From positions 4,836,001 through 4,900,000 of the forward strand of contig OZ023188.1 in NCBI GenBank assembly GCA_963995505.1: DNA of 64,000 bases, given 5' to 3'. Both the position numbers and the translations under genes were made by a program. Under the pieces are notes generated by a model. The model made no database searches, had not been told where the DNA came from, and was given only the letters and a program-made list of their open reading frames with translations. The DNA is from Hypericum androsaemum (lineage: Eukaryota > Streptophyta > Magnoliopsida > Malpighiales > Hypericaceae). Positions 19,601 to 31,225 of this stretch are shown here, piece after piece. Position 1 is the first letter of the stretch, and each line of letters opens with the position of its first letter.

Positions 19601-22600
19601 ATTTCCGAGTGCATGCAACATTCTGCTGAACTTCTGGGAAGTAGAACATCAAGTGACAAAGAAAGAGCCTTGGAAGTTATTTCTGAGGCGTTGCTCACTA
19701 GTCCATATTGTGAGAAAATGCTCGAGTTGAAAGCAGAGTGCCTTTTCTTGGTTCGTCTTTCCAGCCTTTTCATACTCTACAGTATCTTGTCCAGTTGGAA
19801 AAAAAGTTACGAAGTACAAATCTGACTTGCTATCGCAAAGCAGATAAGGTACCTAAACTTTATTTTCATCTAGCAGCTTCACAGATATGAGGAGGTGATT
19901 ATGTTGTGTGAGCAGTCTTTGGATTCTGCTGAAAAGAATGTTTTCCGATCTGGAACTAACAACAAGTATGGAAGCACAGAAGATTCAAGAGATCGAGAGG
20001 GATCTTGTATAAGGCTTTGGAGGTCTCGCCTGACCTCTCTCTCCTACTTTCACTTAGGACGGCTGGAGGAGGCAATCAGTGTATTGGAAAAGCAAGGCGA
20101 ACTCGATCCTAATACAAAGTGGTAAGTGGTTTTCCTTGATAGCTGCTAGTAAATTTTTGGGATTCTACGATACAAGTAACAATGCTATAATTCTTGTTTA
20201 GCAGTGCTGCTGCCAAATATGGTAAATTGGAGGCATCATTAGCATCATTAGCTGTCACTCTACGGGAGCTTTTGCAACATAAGGTGGGGATTACCTAATT
20301 CCAATTGGAGTTCTTGTGTTTGGCTCATCCATATTCCGTATTGAAGTCCAAGTGGCATGTTAACTTTTCTTCATGGGAGCTTATGTACTCATTTATCTGG
20401 GGGAGAGACCTGGAACTTGCTTCTGTTTCAACATATAAGTTACTTGATCATTCCACAATCACTTCAAGGCCACGCGATAATGATGAATTTAACACATTTT
20501 TACATTTCTCGTTCAAACATTGGGGAAATGACTGATAATGCTGGAATAGATTAGTACTTGCAAATATTGGAATTTTTTCTTGGGCTATATGAGCCGACTT
20601 TGTTAATAGAGTAACAGCTAACACGTTGGCCTAACCTAATATGAAAGCTTATAATTATCACAGATGTTATAGCTTGCAACATTCTGGTTCTGTGATTATC
20701 TTTTTTCCAAATTATTGAGAACTTAGTCTGCTCTGCTTTCATTTTTTTCTATTTGAAGTCTTTTTCCTAAACTTAATTGAATTTTGCTGGCATTGAACAA
20801 TTCTGGGTTCTGGGACATGCCATCTGCACTTTCACTCTCACTAGTATTGAGATTCCCGTATTTTGTGATAAATACCCAACAGCTTTTGAAGCTAAGTTGA
20901 CCTCTTCACACATCGACCTGTGGAACCTTTCTGGAACCAGGGAGTATTGCATCATAAGAAACTAAAGACTATATGTCTGTCTGTTGTTTTACCTTGAAAA
21001 TTTAAATATAATTAGTACTGAATGCTCGAGTTAGTCTGTAGATGTCAAGGACTGCTGTTAAATTTAATTATTTTAAACGCACAGGCTGCTGGAAATGACG
21101 CGTTTCAAGCTGGGAAGCATTCAGAAGCTATTGAGCATTATACTGCCGCTCTATCACGTAATATAGAGTCATGGCCTTTTGCAGCAATTTGTTACTGCAA
21201 TCGAGCTGCTGCGTACAAATCTTTAGGACAGGTTGTCGATGCCATTGCAGATTGCAGCCTAGCAATAGCTCTAGATGGAAATTATGTGAAGGTTTTTCTC
21301 TTCTCTGATGCTCTATTTATTGCCTCTGTGATGTTGTAGTATTTGTTGAAGTGCTTAGGTTGTTATTGCTTGAGCCAGATTGATTGCAAGGATTACTTGA
21401 GCCGGGTTGATCACGATGATATGGGAATGTGTAGGTCTAGTGCTGCCTATTTTTCCAAACTCGTGTCAGCATAAGCGTATAGAGGACAATCCATTTATAC
21501 TCAATAGCCACGTGTTTGACCTATGTTATTAGCAAATGTCCCCTCAATCGTGATTGTTCATAATTATCATATTCGTTATCTGGTGGCATGAAATAATCTC
21601 TTCTTCATGGTGCTAGCACTGGCTATAGATTGTCTTCTGAAGGGTAATATAAACACGGGCTGTTTTTGTATTTTGTTTTATTGGAAGTGAATCTATCTAA
21701 AGTGCATCTGATGGGAGAATGGAAGAAGCATTGTATTTGTTCTTGATCATGTGGGTCTTTCAGCTTCCAGCTTTGAAGTAAGATGCATGTTATTTCTGTC
21801 TTAGGCTCTCATTGCATCATATAAGGGAGAAAACTAGACTTCATAGGATCACATACATTTTCTGCTTTGGAACAGTCGTGCTAAGTGCTAACATCTGTTA
21901 GTTTATGCAATAAATATTGCTTCTTCTGTTTTTGGTCAAAACCGCGGATATATCCGCGCACCCACAGGGCCGACTAACCCAAGTCTGAATTGTGCTTCTT
22001 CTGTCATCTAAGCATTTGGGTATTTGTCTCCATACTTGACTAGGCCATATCTCGACGAGCAACCTTGTACGAGATGATTAGGGATTATGGACAAGCTGCT
22101 AAAGATCTTCAGAGACAAGTGGATGTTCTCTCTAAGCTTGTAGACGACAAGACAAGTAGCTCTGCAACATCGACCAATTTTGGGAATGATCTAAGACAAG
22201 CTCGCTTACGTCTATCTATAATGGAGGAGGAAGGAAGAAAGGAGATTCCGCTTGATATGTACCTCATTTTGTAAGCTATCTTTTCACTTCAATTATGCTT
22301 GTCGTCTTAGTTACTTGTATCTTTTTTCTTCAGAGATTGTACTGGAATGGTAATCTGTGGTATTTTTCTTGAGATAAATGTTGCATTCTGTTTGAGCATT
22401 CCGTTTTCAGTTTCCACCTCTCCTATTCTGATTGAAATTATAGGGTAAATGTTGCATTGAAGGGAAATTTTTTTGAGATAGTTGAAACAAGATTCTCTGA
22501 GCCACGACTTTACATTTAAATTTTCTTTATGCTTTTGTTCTGCTTTTGGGGGAAGATCCCAGTAGTTTTATAATCTCGAACTATTCCATGTATAATTCCC

Positions 22601-23650
22601 TGCTCATCTTTAATACACTTGTGACAGAGGCGTCGAATCATCTGCTTCAGCATCAGATATCAAGAAAGCTTATCGGAAAGCTGCTCTTCGACATCACCCT
22701 GACAAGGTTTGTCTCACATTTCTCCAATACATGCTTCTGGGCTTTGCTGACAGTTCTCTTTGTCGTTTAGGCTGGCCAGTCTTTCGCACGAGGTGACAAT
22801 GGAGATGATAGCCTCTGGAAAGAGATAGGAGAAGAGGTTTACAAAGATGCGGACAGGCTTTTTAAAATGATCGGAGAGGCATATGCAGTACTATCGGACC
22901 CTGACACGGTATGAGATTCATTCCTAGGATAAGCTTTTTGCTTCTAGGTTTCTTCCTGTGCCTAGAAGGTAGCCGAAGATTATACTAATTCTTGTGAGAC
23001 AGAATTTTTAGCCTATTTGTTGGTGCTTTAATATAATTTCCAGTCCTATTAAGCTCTTCATTACATATTAATTCATCGGAATTGTAAACAAGATCTTCCG
23101 AGTATCAAGCAAGCAACAGCCATTGTGAACGAGTCAATACTTTATCATCAGCATCATATTTCTTTCTCCTGCTAGAAAATTTGACCTTGTGATAAATTCA
23201 TCCCGCATCAGTTTCACTGTTGTGTTTTAATCATCATTCAAGTAACCTCTTGTTCAGCCTCGTTCTTTTCAGATTAAAGAAAGATGGGTTTCTTCTGCAT
23301 TTTTTCGTTTTCTAGAATGGTTCCCTTTCTCTTGGATTACCCACATGTCAAAATGTCTGGTGGCTCCAGGAAAATGTCTTAGCTATTCATCTTTTCCTTA
23401 ACTCGTCTTTTGAACTTTTTGTAGCTTTGTCAATCTCCAGACCTGTCAACAATTAAACTGATCCTCGTTCTATTGTATGTCTTCTTTTCAGCGTTCACAA
23501 TATGATCTTGAAGAAGAGGCGAGGAACGCACAAAAGAGACGTGGCGTAGGTACCACTTATAGGACATACACAGATACTCATAACTATCCATTTGAAAGAA
23601 GCAGCAGCAGAAAGCAGTGGAGGGAAGTTTGGAGAACACATGGTCTATAG
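16606..23650 (+). CDS. TPR repeat and C-terminal J-domain protein (DnaJ co-chaperone type), 11 exons
   Basis: Exons: 16606-18497, 18594-18833, 19316-19445, 19598-19750, 19877-20121, 20205-20283, 21085-21291, 22044-22270, 22628-22706, 22771-22908, 23492-23650. All introns are GT-AG. The joined frame is 3549 bases, 1182 residues, without a stop. The start (MSPALNGTGQVGSS) is chosen over an upstream in-frame ATG at 16504 because its N-terminus looks like translated leader. Residues 1 to about 625 are a low-complexity, Gly/Ser-rich arm with SYSPMDISPYQE. A TPR block starts at about 628 (KWRLRGNQAYKNGDLYKAED) and a second at about 914 (AAGNDAFQAGKHSEAIEHYT). The J domain is at about 1052-1130, with its HPD motif in RHHPDK near residue 1082. 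J domains stimulate Hsp70 ATPase and TPRs bind Hsp70/Hsp90 tails, so a co-chaperone role is inferred. Size and order match the Arabidopsis TPR15/TPR16-type proteins. Confidence 0.93.
19871..19876 (+). other. Tandem NAGNAG splice acceptor of exon 5
   Basis: The intron ends TAGCAG, so splicing after TAG or after CAG gives proteins differing by one glutamine: CLFL-QLHRYEEV or CLFL-LHRYEEV. Both keep the frame. I used the second because it best matches the CLF-x-LRRYEEV pattern of the family. Confidence 0.7.
20199..20204 (+). other. Tandem NAGNAG splice acceptor of exon 6
   Basis: The intron ends TAGCAG before TGCTGCTGCC. Using the first AG inserts one serine (KCSAAAKY) and the second gives KCAAAKY. 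Both remain in frame, in a linker between the two TPR blocks. Confidence 0.65.
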
Positions 23651-24253
23651 TCCTTCCATGCTGGTGCATGGACATTTCCTCCTGGAAGGCTTGGTGGTAG
23701 ATTCTCCACGTTTCGTTCTTGACGCGCAAGATTCCCACTTTAGGTGAAGTAGTTCAAGATTATCGGCATGCCATTCTTGACACGAACCTGGAGGTTTCTG
23801 CTCTCGTCTTAAAGCGGATCCGAGTCTTAACCTGCTTTGGATGCCCGTCTTGCAGAGAACGTTTATACAACTGACGTTGTGGAAGAGAGATCAGCTTGGT
23901 CTTTCATCGATGAAGACGAGAGGACTTGCGCAGTTGCTCCGAAGAGGAGGGTTAGCTTTTACTTTGAAAGAGGGTGTATAGTAGAGGACGACAAAAGGGT
24001 GTTGGTTTGCTTTTACTTTGGTTTAAGATATTGGAGTTGGGGACTATGGTTGATACGAATCTGTTAGAGAGTATTGTAAAAGTAGCGGCTACTTGTACAG
24101 CAAAAATACTAACTTAACATCAATCCAAATATTGGAGTGTGTTGAGTTAGACAGTACAGATTTGTTTATTGAAATTCTGGTATTTAGTCGAGCACTGTCG
24201 GAAGAATTTTGGGTCACATTTCAGTTCGTTTTTTAAAACATTGTTATTTTATA
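23651..24253 (+). other. 3' UTR and downstream region of the TPR-DnaJ gene
   Basis: Follows the TAG at 23648-23650. A 76-codon frame at 23837-24067 has no domain and is taken as UTR noise. A clear AATAAA was not found. The transcript end is unknown but probably lies near 24100. Confidence 0.5.
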
Positions 24254-24500
24254 ACACAGACCATCTTTGCAAAATAAACTTGTCTTCACAATGTCGTCCT
24301 CCGACCCGAGACATGCCATCTCCAAGTCGTCCACGAGTTGAGGATGATCATCAACTTGAGCCTACCAGTCTACCTCTTCGCTCTCAAGAAGTCCCTCCAT
24401 CTCATTCCACCAACCAATTAGATAAAACCTCTTCTCCCATTCCGGAATGCAGTTATTTGATGGTCTCCGACATTGTCTTACGTTGTTGGTTTTCTTCATC
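24254..24500 (-). pseudogene. Decayed copy of the unknown-function gene at 28089-28652
   Basis: On the minus strand the sequence reads PEWEKRFYLIGWWNEMEGLL, then DDLEMACLGSEDDIVKTSLF. These align with PAWEKRFCLIVGRLKWKDFL and EDLDMARLWEEE...EDIVRASLN in the intact gene. The whole middle (the WDDLACKESFRNAKDLFW block) is deleted. An in-frame stop and the absence of an ATG frame confirm a pseudogene. The nucleotide match continues to about 24530, into the former N-terminus. Confidence 0.75.
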
Positions 24501-25029
24501 TTTTTGTTGGAATTGGTTAAATTATGTGGCAATCTCAACGTGCAAAATCTATCTCATCGAAGTTTGCAGTTAAAAGAATTCACATGAAGACAACAACGAG
24601 AATCAATACTAAATATAATTAAAATATCCCACACAAAATTTTAAGAGAAATTCCAATACGTAAGTAACGGTGCTTAATCTTCCAATTTAGATCATTATTC
24701 AATTTTTTCAAATTTGAACAAAAATTAATGGTACATAACAGTTAAAGTTGCATCGGGTATTGGCTCTTGTTCGTCTTGTGCGATTCCCTTGGACCAATTT
24801 TTTTGTATAAATAATTCCCTTGTATTATAAGCATGTAGGGGATCAAAGACTCCCAAGAGTTGCAACAAAAGTTCCATAAGTCTCTACTGAACGAGTGTAA
24901 GTAAAGAAAAATGTCTTGGCCGGCCACCGAAGAAAAAGAATCTGACTAAATAAATCATTCTCGAACCGAATTTTGATATAATATTTTGCAGTTATTCTAC
25001 ATTGCATAGTGCTTAACAAATCCTTGCAG
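24501..25029. other. Spacer between two pseudogenes
   Basis: AT-rich; no exon 1 for the following phytocyanin remnant could be found here. Confidence 0.5.
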
Positions 25030-25195
25030 CTTTTAGTTACGTCCTCGGAAAACACGTAGCAGAAGTGGCCAAGGCAGTATATAACTCAAGCGACACCAAC
25101 TCCACAATTTCTATATTCAACACTCCGCCTGCGACTATCACTCTTAACTCCTCCGGCGAGCACTTCTTCATTTGCGCCTACACCGGCCGCTATGC
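25030..25195 (+). pseudogene. Phytocyanin (blue copper domain) exon 2 remnant
   Basis: After a CAG acceptor at 25027-25029, in the same phase as the second copy at 26794, the frame reads FSYVLGKHVAEVAKAVYNSS and later PATITLNSSGEHFFICAYTG. This is the second half of a plastocyanin-like domain. The first copper-ligand histidine (GKHVAEV) and the ligand cysteine (FIC) are present. The family's next histidine-cysteine pair (GHC) has become GRYA, and the disulfide cysteine after the tyrosine is lost (YNSSD instead of YxxC). There is no exon 1, signal peptide or proline-rich tail. LINE sequence begins immediately after. Confidence 0.8.
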
Positions 25196-25570
25196 CCGAG
25201 TCGTCCCACCAAATCCATTCTCGGGAATTGGTGGTGATCGAATGTAAAAGAAGTTCCAGAATAAATTGTTCACCTTGGAAACTAAGCCGGTTCCAACATG
25301 GCCAGATACTCCAAGTAATCATCCCAAAGAACGAGAACCGAACCTGCCAAAATATTCCATCCTTTGTCAAACCGGACCAGTTATCGCACGGTTCCTGAAG
25401 GGATTGTCCAACACACTAGCTAACCCCCACCCTTTTTGAAAAAGGATTCCAAATTCTCCAAGAATTTGGGCAGTGTAAGAACAAGTGTGGACCCATCTCA
25501 TCTTCCCACCCACATAGCAGACATAGGGAGTTCCATGCCTCCCTTTGGGCTAGAGATTTCAGATGAGATC
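25196..25570 (-). pseudogene. LINE zf-RVT fragment
   Basis: Minus-strand frames give LCGWEDEMGPHLFLHCPNSW, the CxxC...H...C zinc-binding pattern in part. After frameshifts they give MITWSIWPCWNRLSFQGEQF, the tail seen in plant LINE pol proteins. It directly abuts the phytocyanin remnant, so its insertion or a rearrangement truncated that gene. Confidence 0.65.
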
Positions 25571-26640
25571 ACTTGATAGTGAGTTTGATTTGTTGTGAGA
25601 TCTTGTTGCTTGATATTATTACATAGTTATTGAGTTTTGACAGAAATAAACGCTAGTACCGACTTTCTTACGCTTACGAGGTTCAGTCCAATATGAAATC
25701 GAATCTTGGAACTATAATATTCCACTGTTTTTTACTACCCAAGGCTTCCATACATTTCGGAACATTCTTTATAAACTTCGGCTAATTTTTTTTGGTCGTT
25801 AATATTGAGTATACGATTGAGTTCCCAAGATTTTCAGTTATGCAAAGTTGGATTCGATTCCATATTTAGCTACGATGCTAAAAAAAATTTAAAGAAGAAT
25901 CTTTTTAGAGTTCGCTTTGGTTGATTTAAAATCTAATTATCTTTACCATTTTAAAATAAAAACAAGGAAGTTGTCTTCTGGCCCATAACTTCCGTATTGA
26001 CTTGATCATATGTAAAATTTTACGATTATGATATTTTTACCCCGTGATAACTTTTTTTTCGCAACGTGTTTCTAAATTTTATATAGTACGAAAGGATCAC
26101 CAATATGATAACACATCGCACATATATATATATATGCAATGTGTTTGATTCAAACTACACCAACCACAAGCTGGAAGAAAGAAGTTGTGGGATAGAGCAG
26201 TAAGTAGGTATCAATCTTCTATAGCTCCTTGGATTTGAATTGCATTATACTTATTACAGAATGCATATAACTCTGAAAACAATTTTATTTTTCTTTTTTC
26301 ACAATTTATCATCAAGGAATGATTCAAAGACTGGATACCTTTCCTGGTAGATTAGTAATTAAGATTTTAAAACAAGTCAAACTCCTTAAGACCCTAAAGA
26401 TTACTACAGCAAATCAAACGAATCCCACAAACAGAATAATTGAAATTTAATTTAAAATAAATATTTAAAACAAGTAAGTTCCCAAGACGCTAAGGATTAT
26501 TGCAAACGCTTTGACGTATCCCAGAAAAAAGTCGTAATACTTTCTCTCCAGAATTTGATCCATATTAAACAAATCTCAGAAACCCAATACAAGTGGTAAT
26601 GCTTTGACAGATAAAAAGTCGTAATACTTTCTCTCTATAT
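25571..26640. other. AT-rich spacer with a local duplication
   Basis: An (AT)n run lies at about 26118-26135. A block containing AAAGTCGTAATACTTTCTCTC occurs twice, near 26528 and near 26616, just upstream of the second phytocyanin remnant. No gene seen. Confidence 0.5.
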
Positions 26641-26644
26641 ATAT

Positions 26645-27224
26645 AGGCGATCTAGCCTACCGTGTTTGGGCCGACAATCGGAATTTCACCGTTGGTGATT
26701 CTTTAGGTAATTAATCACTCTCTCTCTCTCTCGCTATGGAACAATTATTAGTTATTGTACTGCAAAATCAAACATAATCTTACGTGTTTTGCAGTGTTCG
26801 ACTTTCCAACTGGACACCACGATGTGGCTCAAGTGTTAAAGTCAGACTATGATGAATGCACCTCATTCAATCCTATTTCCGTGGACAACAGTGGCCCTGC
26901 AACCATCAAATTGAACTACTCTGGAGAGTACTACTTCACCTGCAACCATCAATGTTCGTGATGCAGCTACAACTACTCCACCTCCTCACGGCCCCTGTCT
27001 TGTCACCGCCTTCTCCAAGTCCAATTTCAGCACCACCGCCTTCACCATCAACCTCCCCATCTGGAACCTCTAGTACTGTGCCTTCCTCCAACTCTTGCCC
27101 CAGTGGTTCTTCCTCCTTTTCTACTCCAGCCGGCAACTCAGCCTCTTCTCTTGGTGGTTTTGGAGTCTTTGCCACCTTTTTGTCTATCATTGTAACTTCT
27201 CTTGGTATTTTTATTGTTGCTTGA
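26645..27224 (+). pseudogene. Phytocyanin / early-nodulin-like GPI-anchored protein, 5'-truncated pseudogene
   Basis: Exon-like piece 26645-26705 reads GDLAYRVWADNRNFTVGDSL and ends at a GT donor. After an intron with a CAG acceptor at 26791-26793, exon 2 reads VFDFPTGHHDVAQVLKSDYD with ECTSFNP and YSGEYYFTC. The copper loop after that cysteine is deleted and the frame shifts. TINVRDAATTTPPPH follows in another frame. A Ser/Pro-rich stretch and a hydrophobic tail (GVFATFLSIIVTSLGIFIVA, the GPI-anchor signal type) follow in a third frame, ending at TGA 27222-27224. No ATG or signal peptide precedes it; an in-frame TAA lies 21 bases upstream of GDLA. An intact member would be an apoplastic, membrane-anchored copper protein. 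Confidence 0.82.
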
Positions 27225-28088
27225 TACAGTTTTATTTTACCGATATTGAGTTTTTTCATTGAGAAATAAACTTTAGTTGTTCCATCGTAAATAAAAATTA
27301 CTGCATGAATATAATCCAAAGACTTCAACCTGACGAGAATCGATACAAAGCATGCCAAGAATAACCATCTCCTTAATTTAGTCAAGATTTAGTCAATTTA
27401 CCCTTTTGTAAGATTAATCTAATTTCTAGATTGCAAAATCGAGTAATTGATTAACTGTTATGTACCCGATGCGAAAGAATTTTACATTCGTAGGTGGTAA
27501 ATAATGTAATATCTAAATAAAGAACAGTACCTACCAAAAAATAATAGGAGGATACATGGCTTTTTTTAATGTAAGTTTTACACTAGTTACATGTGCGATA
27601 GAATCTTCGATCTTCGTAAATTCTTACTATAGTTTGTATTGTGGCTACTACAAATATCAATTTATACCTGTATGCAAAGCATGTGCATTCTGAATGAAAT
27701 TGTATTGGTTCCGGTTGGTAGAATCATAATTCTTATTTAGGTAATAAAAACGGATCGATTAGACTTTTTTAGGGAAAATTGGGCTTGCCGCCCATTTTAA
27801 TTGGTAGAATTAATGCTGCCACAGAACCAACATTTTTCGTCAGGAAATAGGATCGACAGAAGAAGAATTAGAAGATGAGAAGAAGTGACAGAAACCAAAA
27901 AGAAAAAAAATGAAAATTTGTAGAAAGTCAAGAAATTAAGAAATCAAGGACTTGCTCCTCTTGATTTCGTTGTTGCATACTAAACATTTATCAAGCGATT
28001 AACCCGAACAACAACTGTATCGACTTATTGGCGATATAATCCCAACCAAATTTTATTTTTAGTTCTAATGCGATGATCAATTAATTAA
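27225..28088. other. Spacer without recognised features
   Basis: AT-rich; no frame, repeat or RNA gene supported. Confidence 0.5.
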
Positions 28089-28652
28089 TCACTGGGCATC
28101 TCCAGTTTTATCCCCAACAATCATGCCCGTAAGCGCATTATTATTACGCCAATAGAATTCCGGTTCATTTTCCACATCCCAACCGGTCGGCACTATGTTT
28201 TCAAGCCTCACGTTTAAGCTTGCCCTAACAATATCCTCCTCCTCCTCCTCCTCCTCCTCCTCCTCCTCCCAGAGTCTAGCCATGTCCAAGTCCTCCTCGA
28301 GTAGAGGATTGCGGACTTGCCCTGCCGGCTCCCAGACCACTTGATCAATGTACAAGTCCTTGCTTGGCAACGGCGGTCCTTTGTAAGGAGGGCCGCCGTT
28401 TTTCGACCAGAACAGGTCCTTGGCGTTTCGGAATGATTCCTTGCAAGCCAAGTCATCCCATTCCTCCATAATCTTGGGAAATAACATTGTGCTCTTCTTG
28501 GCTTCCAAGAAGTCTTTCCATTTCAATCTACCAACTATCAGGCAGAACCTTTTCTCCCACGCCGGGACACGATTGACATTGTTGGATGGTTTCGGATTCG
28601 GAGGTCTCATGTAATTCCATTTTGGTCTGTTCATGGTATTTTTCTTCTCCAT
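28089..28652 (-). CDS. Plant protein of unknown function (PxWEKxFC...WDDxxxxExFxNAKxxFW family)
   Basis: A single exon of 187 residues starting MEKKNTMNRPKWNYMRPPNP at 28652. It contains VPAWEKRFCLIVGRLKWKDF, then EEWDDLACKESFRNAKDLFW, which I recognise as a recurrent family of small plant proteins without a known role. Residues about 131-141 are a pure glutamate run from a GAG/GAA microsatellite, followed by DIVRASLNVRLENIVPTGWD. No signal peptide or membrane segment is visible. A TATA box (CTATAAATAAG, minus strand, about 28806-28796) lies about 150 bases upstream of the ATG and an A-rich leader follows, supporting an expressed gene. A decayed relative lies at 24254-24500. Confidence 0.75.
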   Translation of the reverse strand: MEKKNTMNRPKWNYMRPPNPKPSNNVNRVPAWEKRFCLIVGRLKWKDFLEAKKSTMLFPKIMEEWDDLACKESFRNAKDLFWSKNGGPPYKGPPLPSKDLYIDQVVWEPAGQVRNPLLEEDLDMARLWEEEEEEEEEEEDIVRASLNVRLENIVPTGWDVENEPEFYWRNNNALTGMIVGDKTGDAQ

Positions 28653-28795
28653 TTTGTTGTTAGGAAGTGATTGAAGAAAATGTAGGGGAAATGTTGTTTT
28701 TTGGGTAATACTAATATTCTAGGAAGACAACTTAGGTTTATAATTTCTGTTTTTTAAACTTTCTGTATAGTTTGTATGTAAGGCTCGGAGAAACT

Positions 28796-28806
28796 TCTTA
28801 TTTATA
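28796..28806 (-). promoter_or_regulatory. TATA box of the unknown-function gene
   Basis: Minus-strand CTATAAATAAG, placed to give a leader of roughly 110-120 bases before the ATG at 28652. Confidence 0.6.
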
Positions 28807-29840
28807 GGTGCCATTTGAAGTTAAATCTAGTAACCTTTTTGACACATTTCATTTTAGTGCAATGTAGTTAATATTTTTTTTCAAAACACATAAAAATGAA
28901 GACAAACGTTTTTTTCCTTATCTATTAATGTGTTTTGTGTATTGTGCATTGTTCTGATTGTTGCTCAGTGCAGAGTATACTTGTTTTTAAGCAATGCTTA
29001 GTGTTGTGTTAATTGACACAGTTAAACGTGTGTCATTAAAATGTCTTACGGTAAAATTTCTATGACCGTCTTCGCGCGTTTTAAATCATATAGTATTTAG
29101 TCAAAAATACGTCAAACCATGTTGTGCGAAAATTAAGTAATTCAATCCTCAATCTTATTATGTGTTAGGGTTTATAAAAACATGTCAACTTTTAATTTTG
29201 GGTGCACCAGTAACTTCCAAATTTGGGGTTCCAATTGAGGGAATACACATTTAATACCATGTTTAGCAACTCAGTCTACAGACTGGATTCTGATATCCAT
29301 TCCATCAATTTTTTTTCCCGAAAGGGCAGATTTTTTTATCAATTAAATGCCATTTAGTTTCCTGTTTGTGGTTAATTTTTTCAACACAAATGAAATCCAG
29401 ATTGGGTATATACTGCTCCTTTCTAGATTTGTTTATTTAATTATTTTTTTTGTTGGAAATTTGTTTATTTAATTAAAGCTTGTATACATTGTACCATGCA
29501 ACTTCTTAAGGACTAAAAACTGAAACTTTTTACTTACTCAAAATACTGTTGTTTCCATCAATAAAATATTTTACGTATACAAAAATATAATTGCTCCTTT
29601 CTAAATGTTGGATAAGGTTGCACATATAACCAGCCATCAAGAGGCATTTGATTTAACTAAATGGTAAGACATCGTGATTCTCTAAAACAATATTGTCCCG
29701 GATTTGACTATTACTAATGGAGAAAATTCTACGGAGAGTTTCATTATGCTCAGTCCTTCATAATTACTAAGATAATCTAGGCCTCAATTCATATTAGTCA
29801 ATCCTTGTAACAAAAGGAAAATATTTTTTTTACCAACAAG
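28807..29840. other. Spacer, AT-rich
   Basis: A degraded SINE-like phrase occurs near 29640-29810 (TCCCGGATTTGACTA, later CAATTCATATTAGTC), too eroded to define. No gene seen. Confidence 0.4.
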
Positions 29841-30003
29841 CACTTAGATCAACTGATGAGAATGTTGTTTTAGTTAACCATGTCCCGAGTTCGAGTCATC
29901 GGGAACGCTTCCGTGTTAAGTATTTCTTGGACAAGTTTTGCCACTTTTAAAATATTTTACCTGGCTAGAATCTGGATTAGTCAGTACAGTGGGTCTGGAT
30001 AAA
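29841..30003 (+). mobile_element. SINE copy (Au-like tail)
   Basis: Shares the order of blocks with 48806-48983: a box B-like CGAGTTCGAGTC, AGTGTTAAGTATTT-type sequence, TTTGCCA, and the tail TCTGGATTAGTCAGTACAGT before an A-run (30000-30007). Both ends are approximate; no target duplication was found. Confidence 0.55.
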
Positions 30004-31203
30004 AAAATGCTCTTTTTGTCACTAACATCAACATTTAAGAATGATGATTTTTTTTGTGGTCATGTACGTGTAATGCGGACTTTTCATTACTTAAAATCAT
30101 CGATAGTTCTGTCATTGTTGAGAGAACCTAGAGACAAATAACTCTAAGTGTAAATGAAAGTGGAGGTTGTACATCTTAAAAGTAAAAATATCAAATAATA
30201 TATTCCCCAAATTTTTTTAAGAAAATGGTTTACGTACATTTATATCAATAATACATATGGTATTATCTAAAATAACATGTAAAGAAATCAAACCAACAAC
30301 CAATTAAAACATACTTTGTAGCATCTTCTTATGATCATGGTGTACTCTAATTCAAACATAAATTAATTTATCGTTGATGTGTTTTCACACATTGGATACT
30401 TTTATCACCAGGGGTAGTAGGTTGTAAATTGTTTAGTTCCACAAAAGACGTCGTGTCTGTTAGATTCTACCATAGTTGAATAAGATCTGCTGAGAAGAAC
30501 CTTAACTCTTAAATGGATGATAACCAGTGGCAACTTCGTAAGATAAAATTCTGCACTATTTAGAATGTAAATATTACAAATTAATAAAATTTTACTTATC
30601 GAAAAAATGGACGATAACCACAAATCTCACTAGAAGAGAGAACTCTCTTAAACAAGAAATTATTTATTTTAAACAAAGAATGGAAGATTATGAGTAGGTT
30701 ATCGCGCGCAAAAGGATATTGACAACAACCATCGTCGAGAGAAAGAGGAAGAGGAAGAAAAAGAGGAGAACTTCGCGAGAGAAAGAACATAGGCGGCGAT
30801 ATTTTTCGCGAGAACGAGGGTTTGAGAAATAGTGAAACATTAAAATGCCAGAGTCTACATATTTAAAGTTCAAATTCATTTAGTAAATATTAAATGAAGA
30901 GAAAATTAGGAATAATGTAGTATGACTTTATTAATAGGTATATTATAAAAATGTGTAATGCTAGGATGCTCATTAAAAACAAGTGCATTCAGGTGCCTAA
31001 ATTTAAATAGAAATTAAATTATATTTCTCAAAGACATCGGCTTCAAGATACATAGCTGGAAATCCCTTAAAAATAAATATATGGAAATAGAATTCTATTT
31101 TTCAAAAAAATTAAATTTTCGAACAGGCTGTTGGGAAATAGCTAATTGCACGATGGCCCATAGCCCATTTCTCAAGCCCACCCGATCCGTTGGACCTGAG
31201 AAG
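30004..31203. other. AT-rich spacer
   Basis: Short frames at 30596-30879 (minus) are purine/pyrimidine-biased noise. No gene or transposon ends recognised. Confidence 0.45.
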
Positions 31204-31225
31204 TAGTCAGGAGAAAGTGCCAAAG

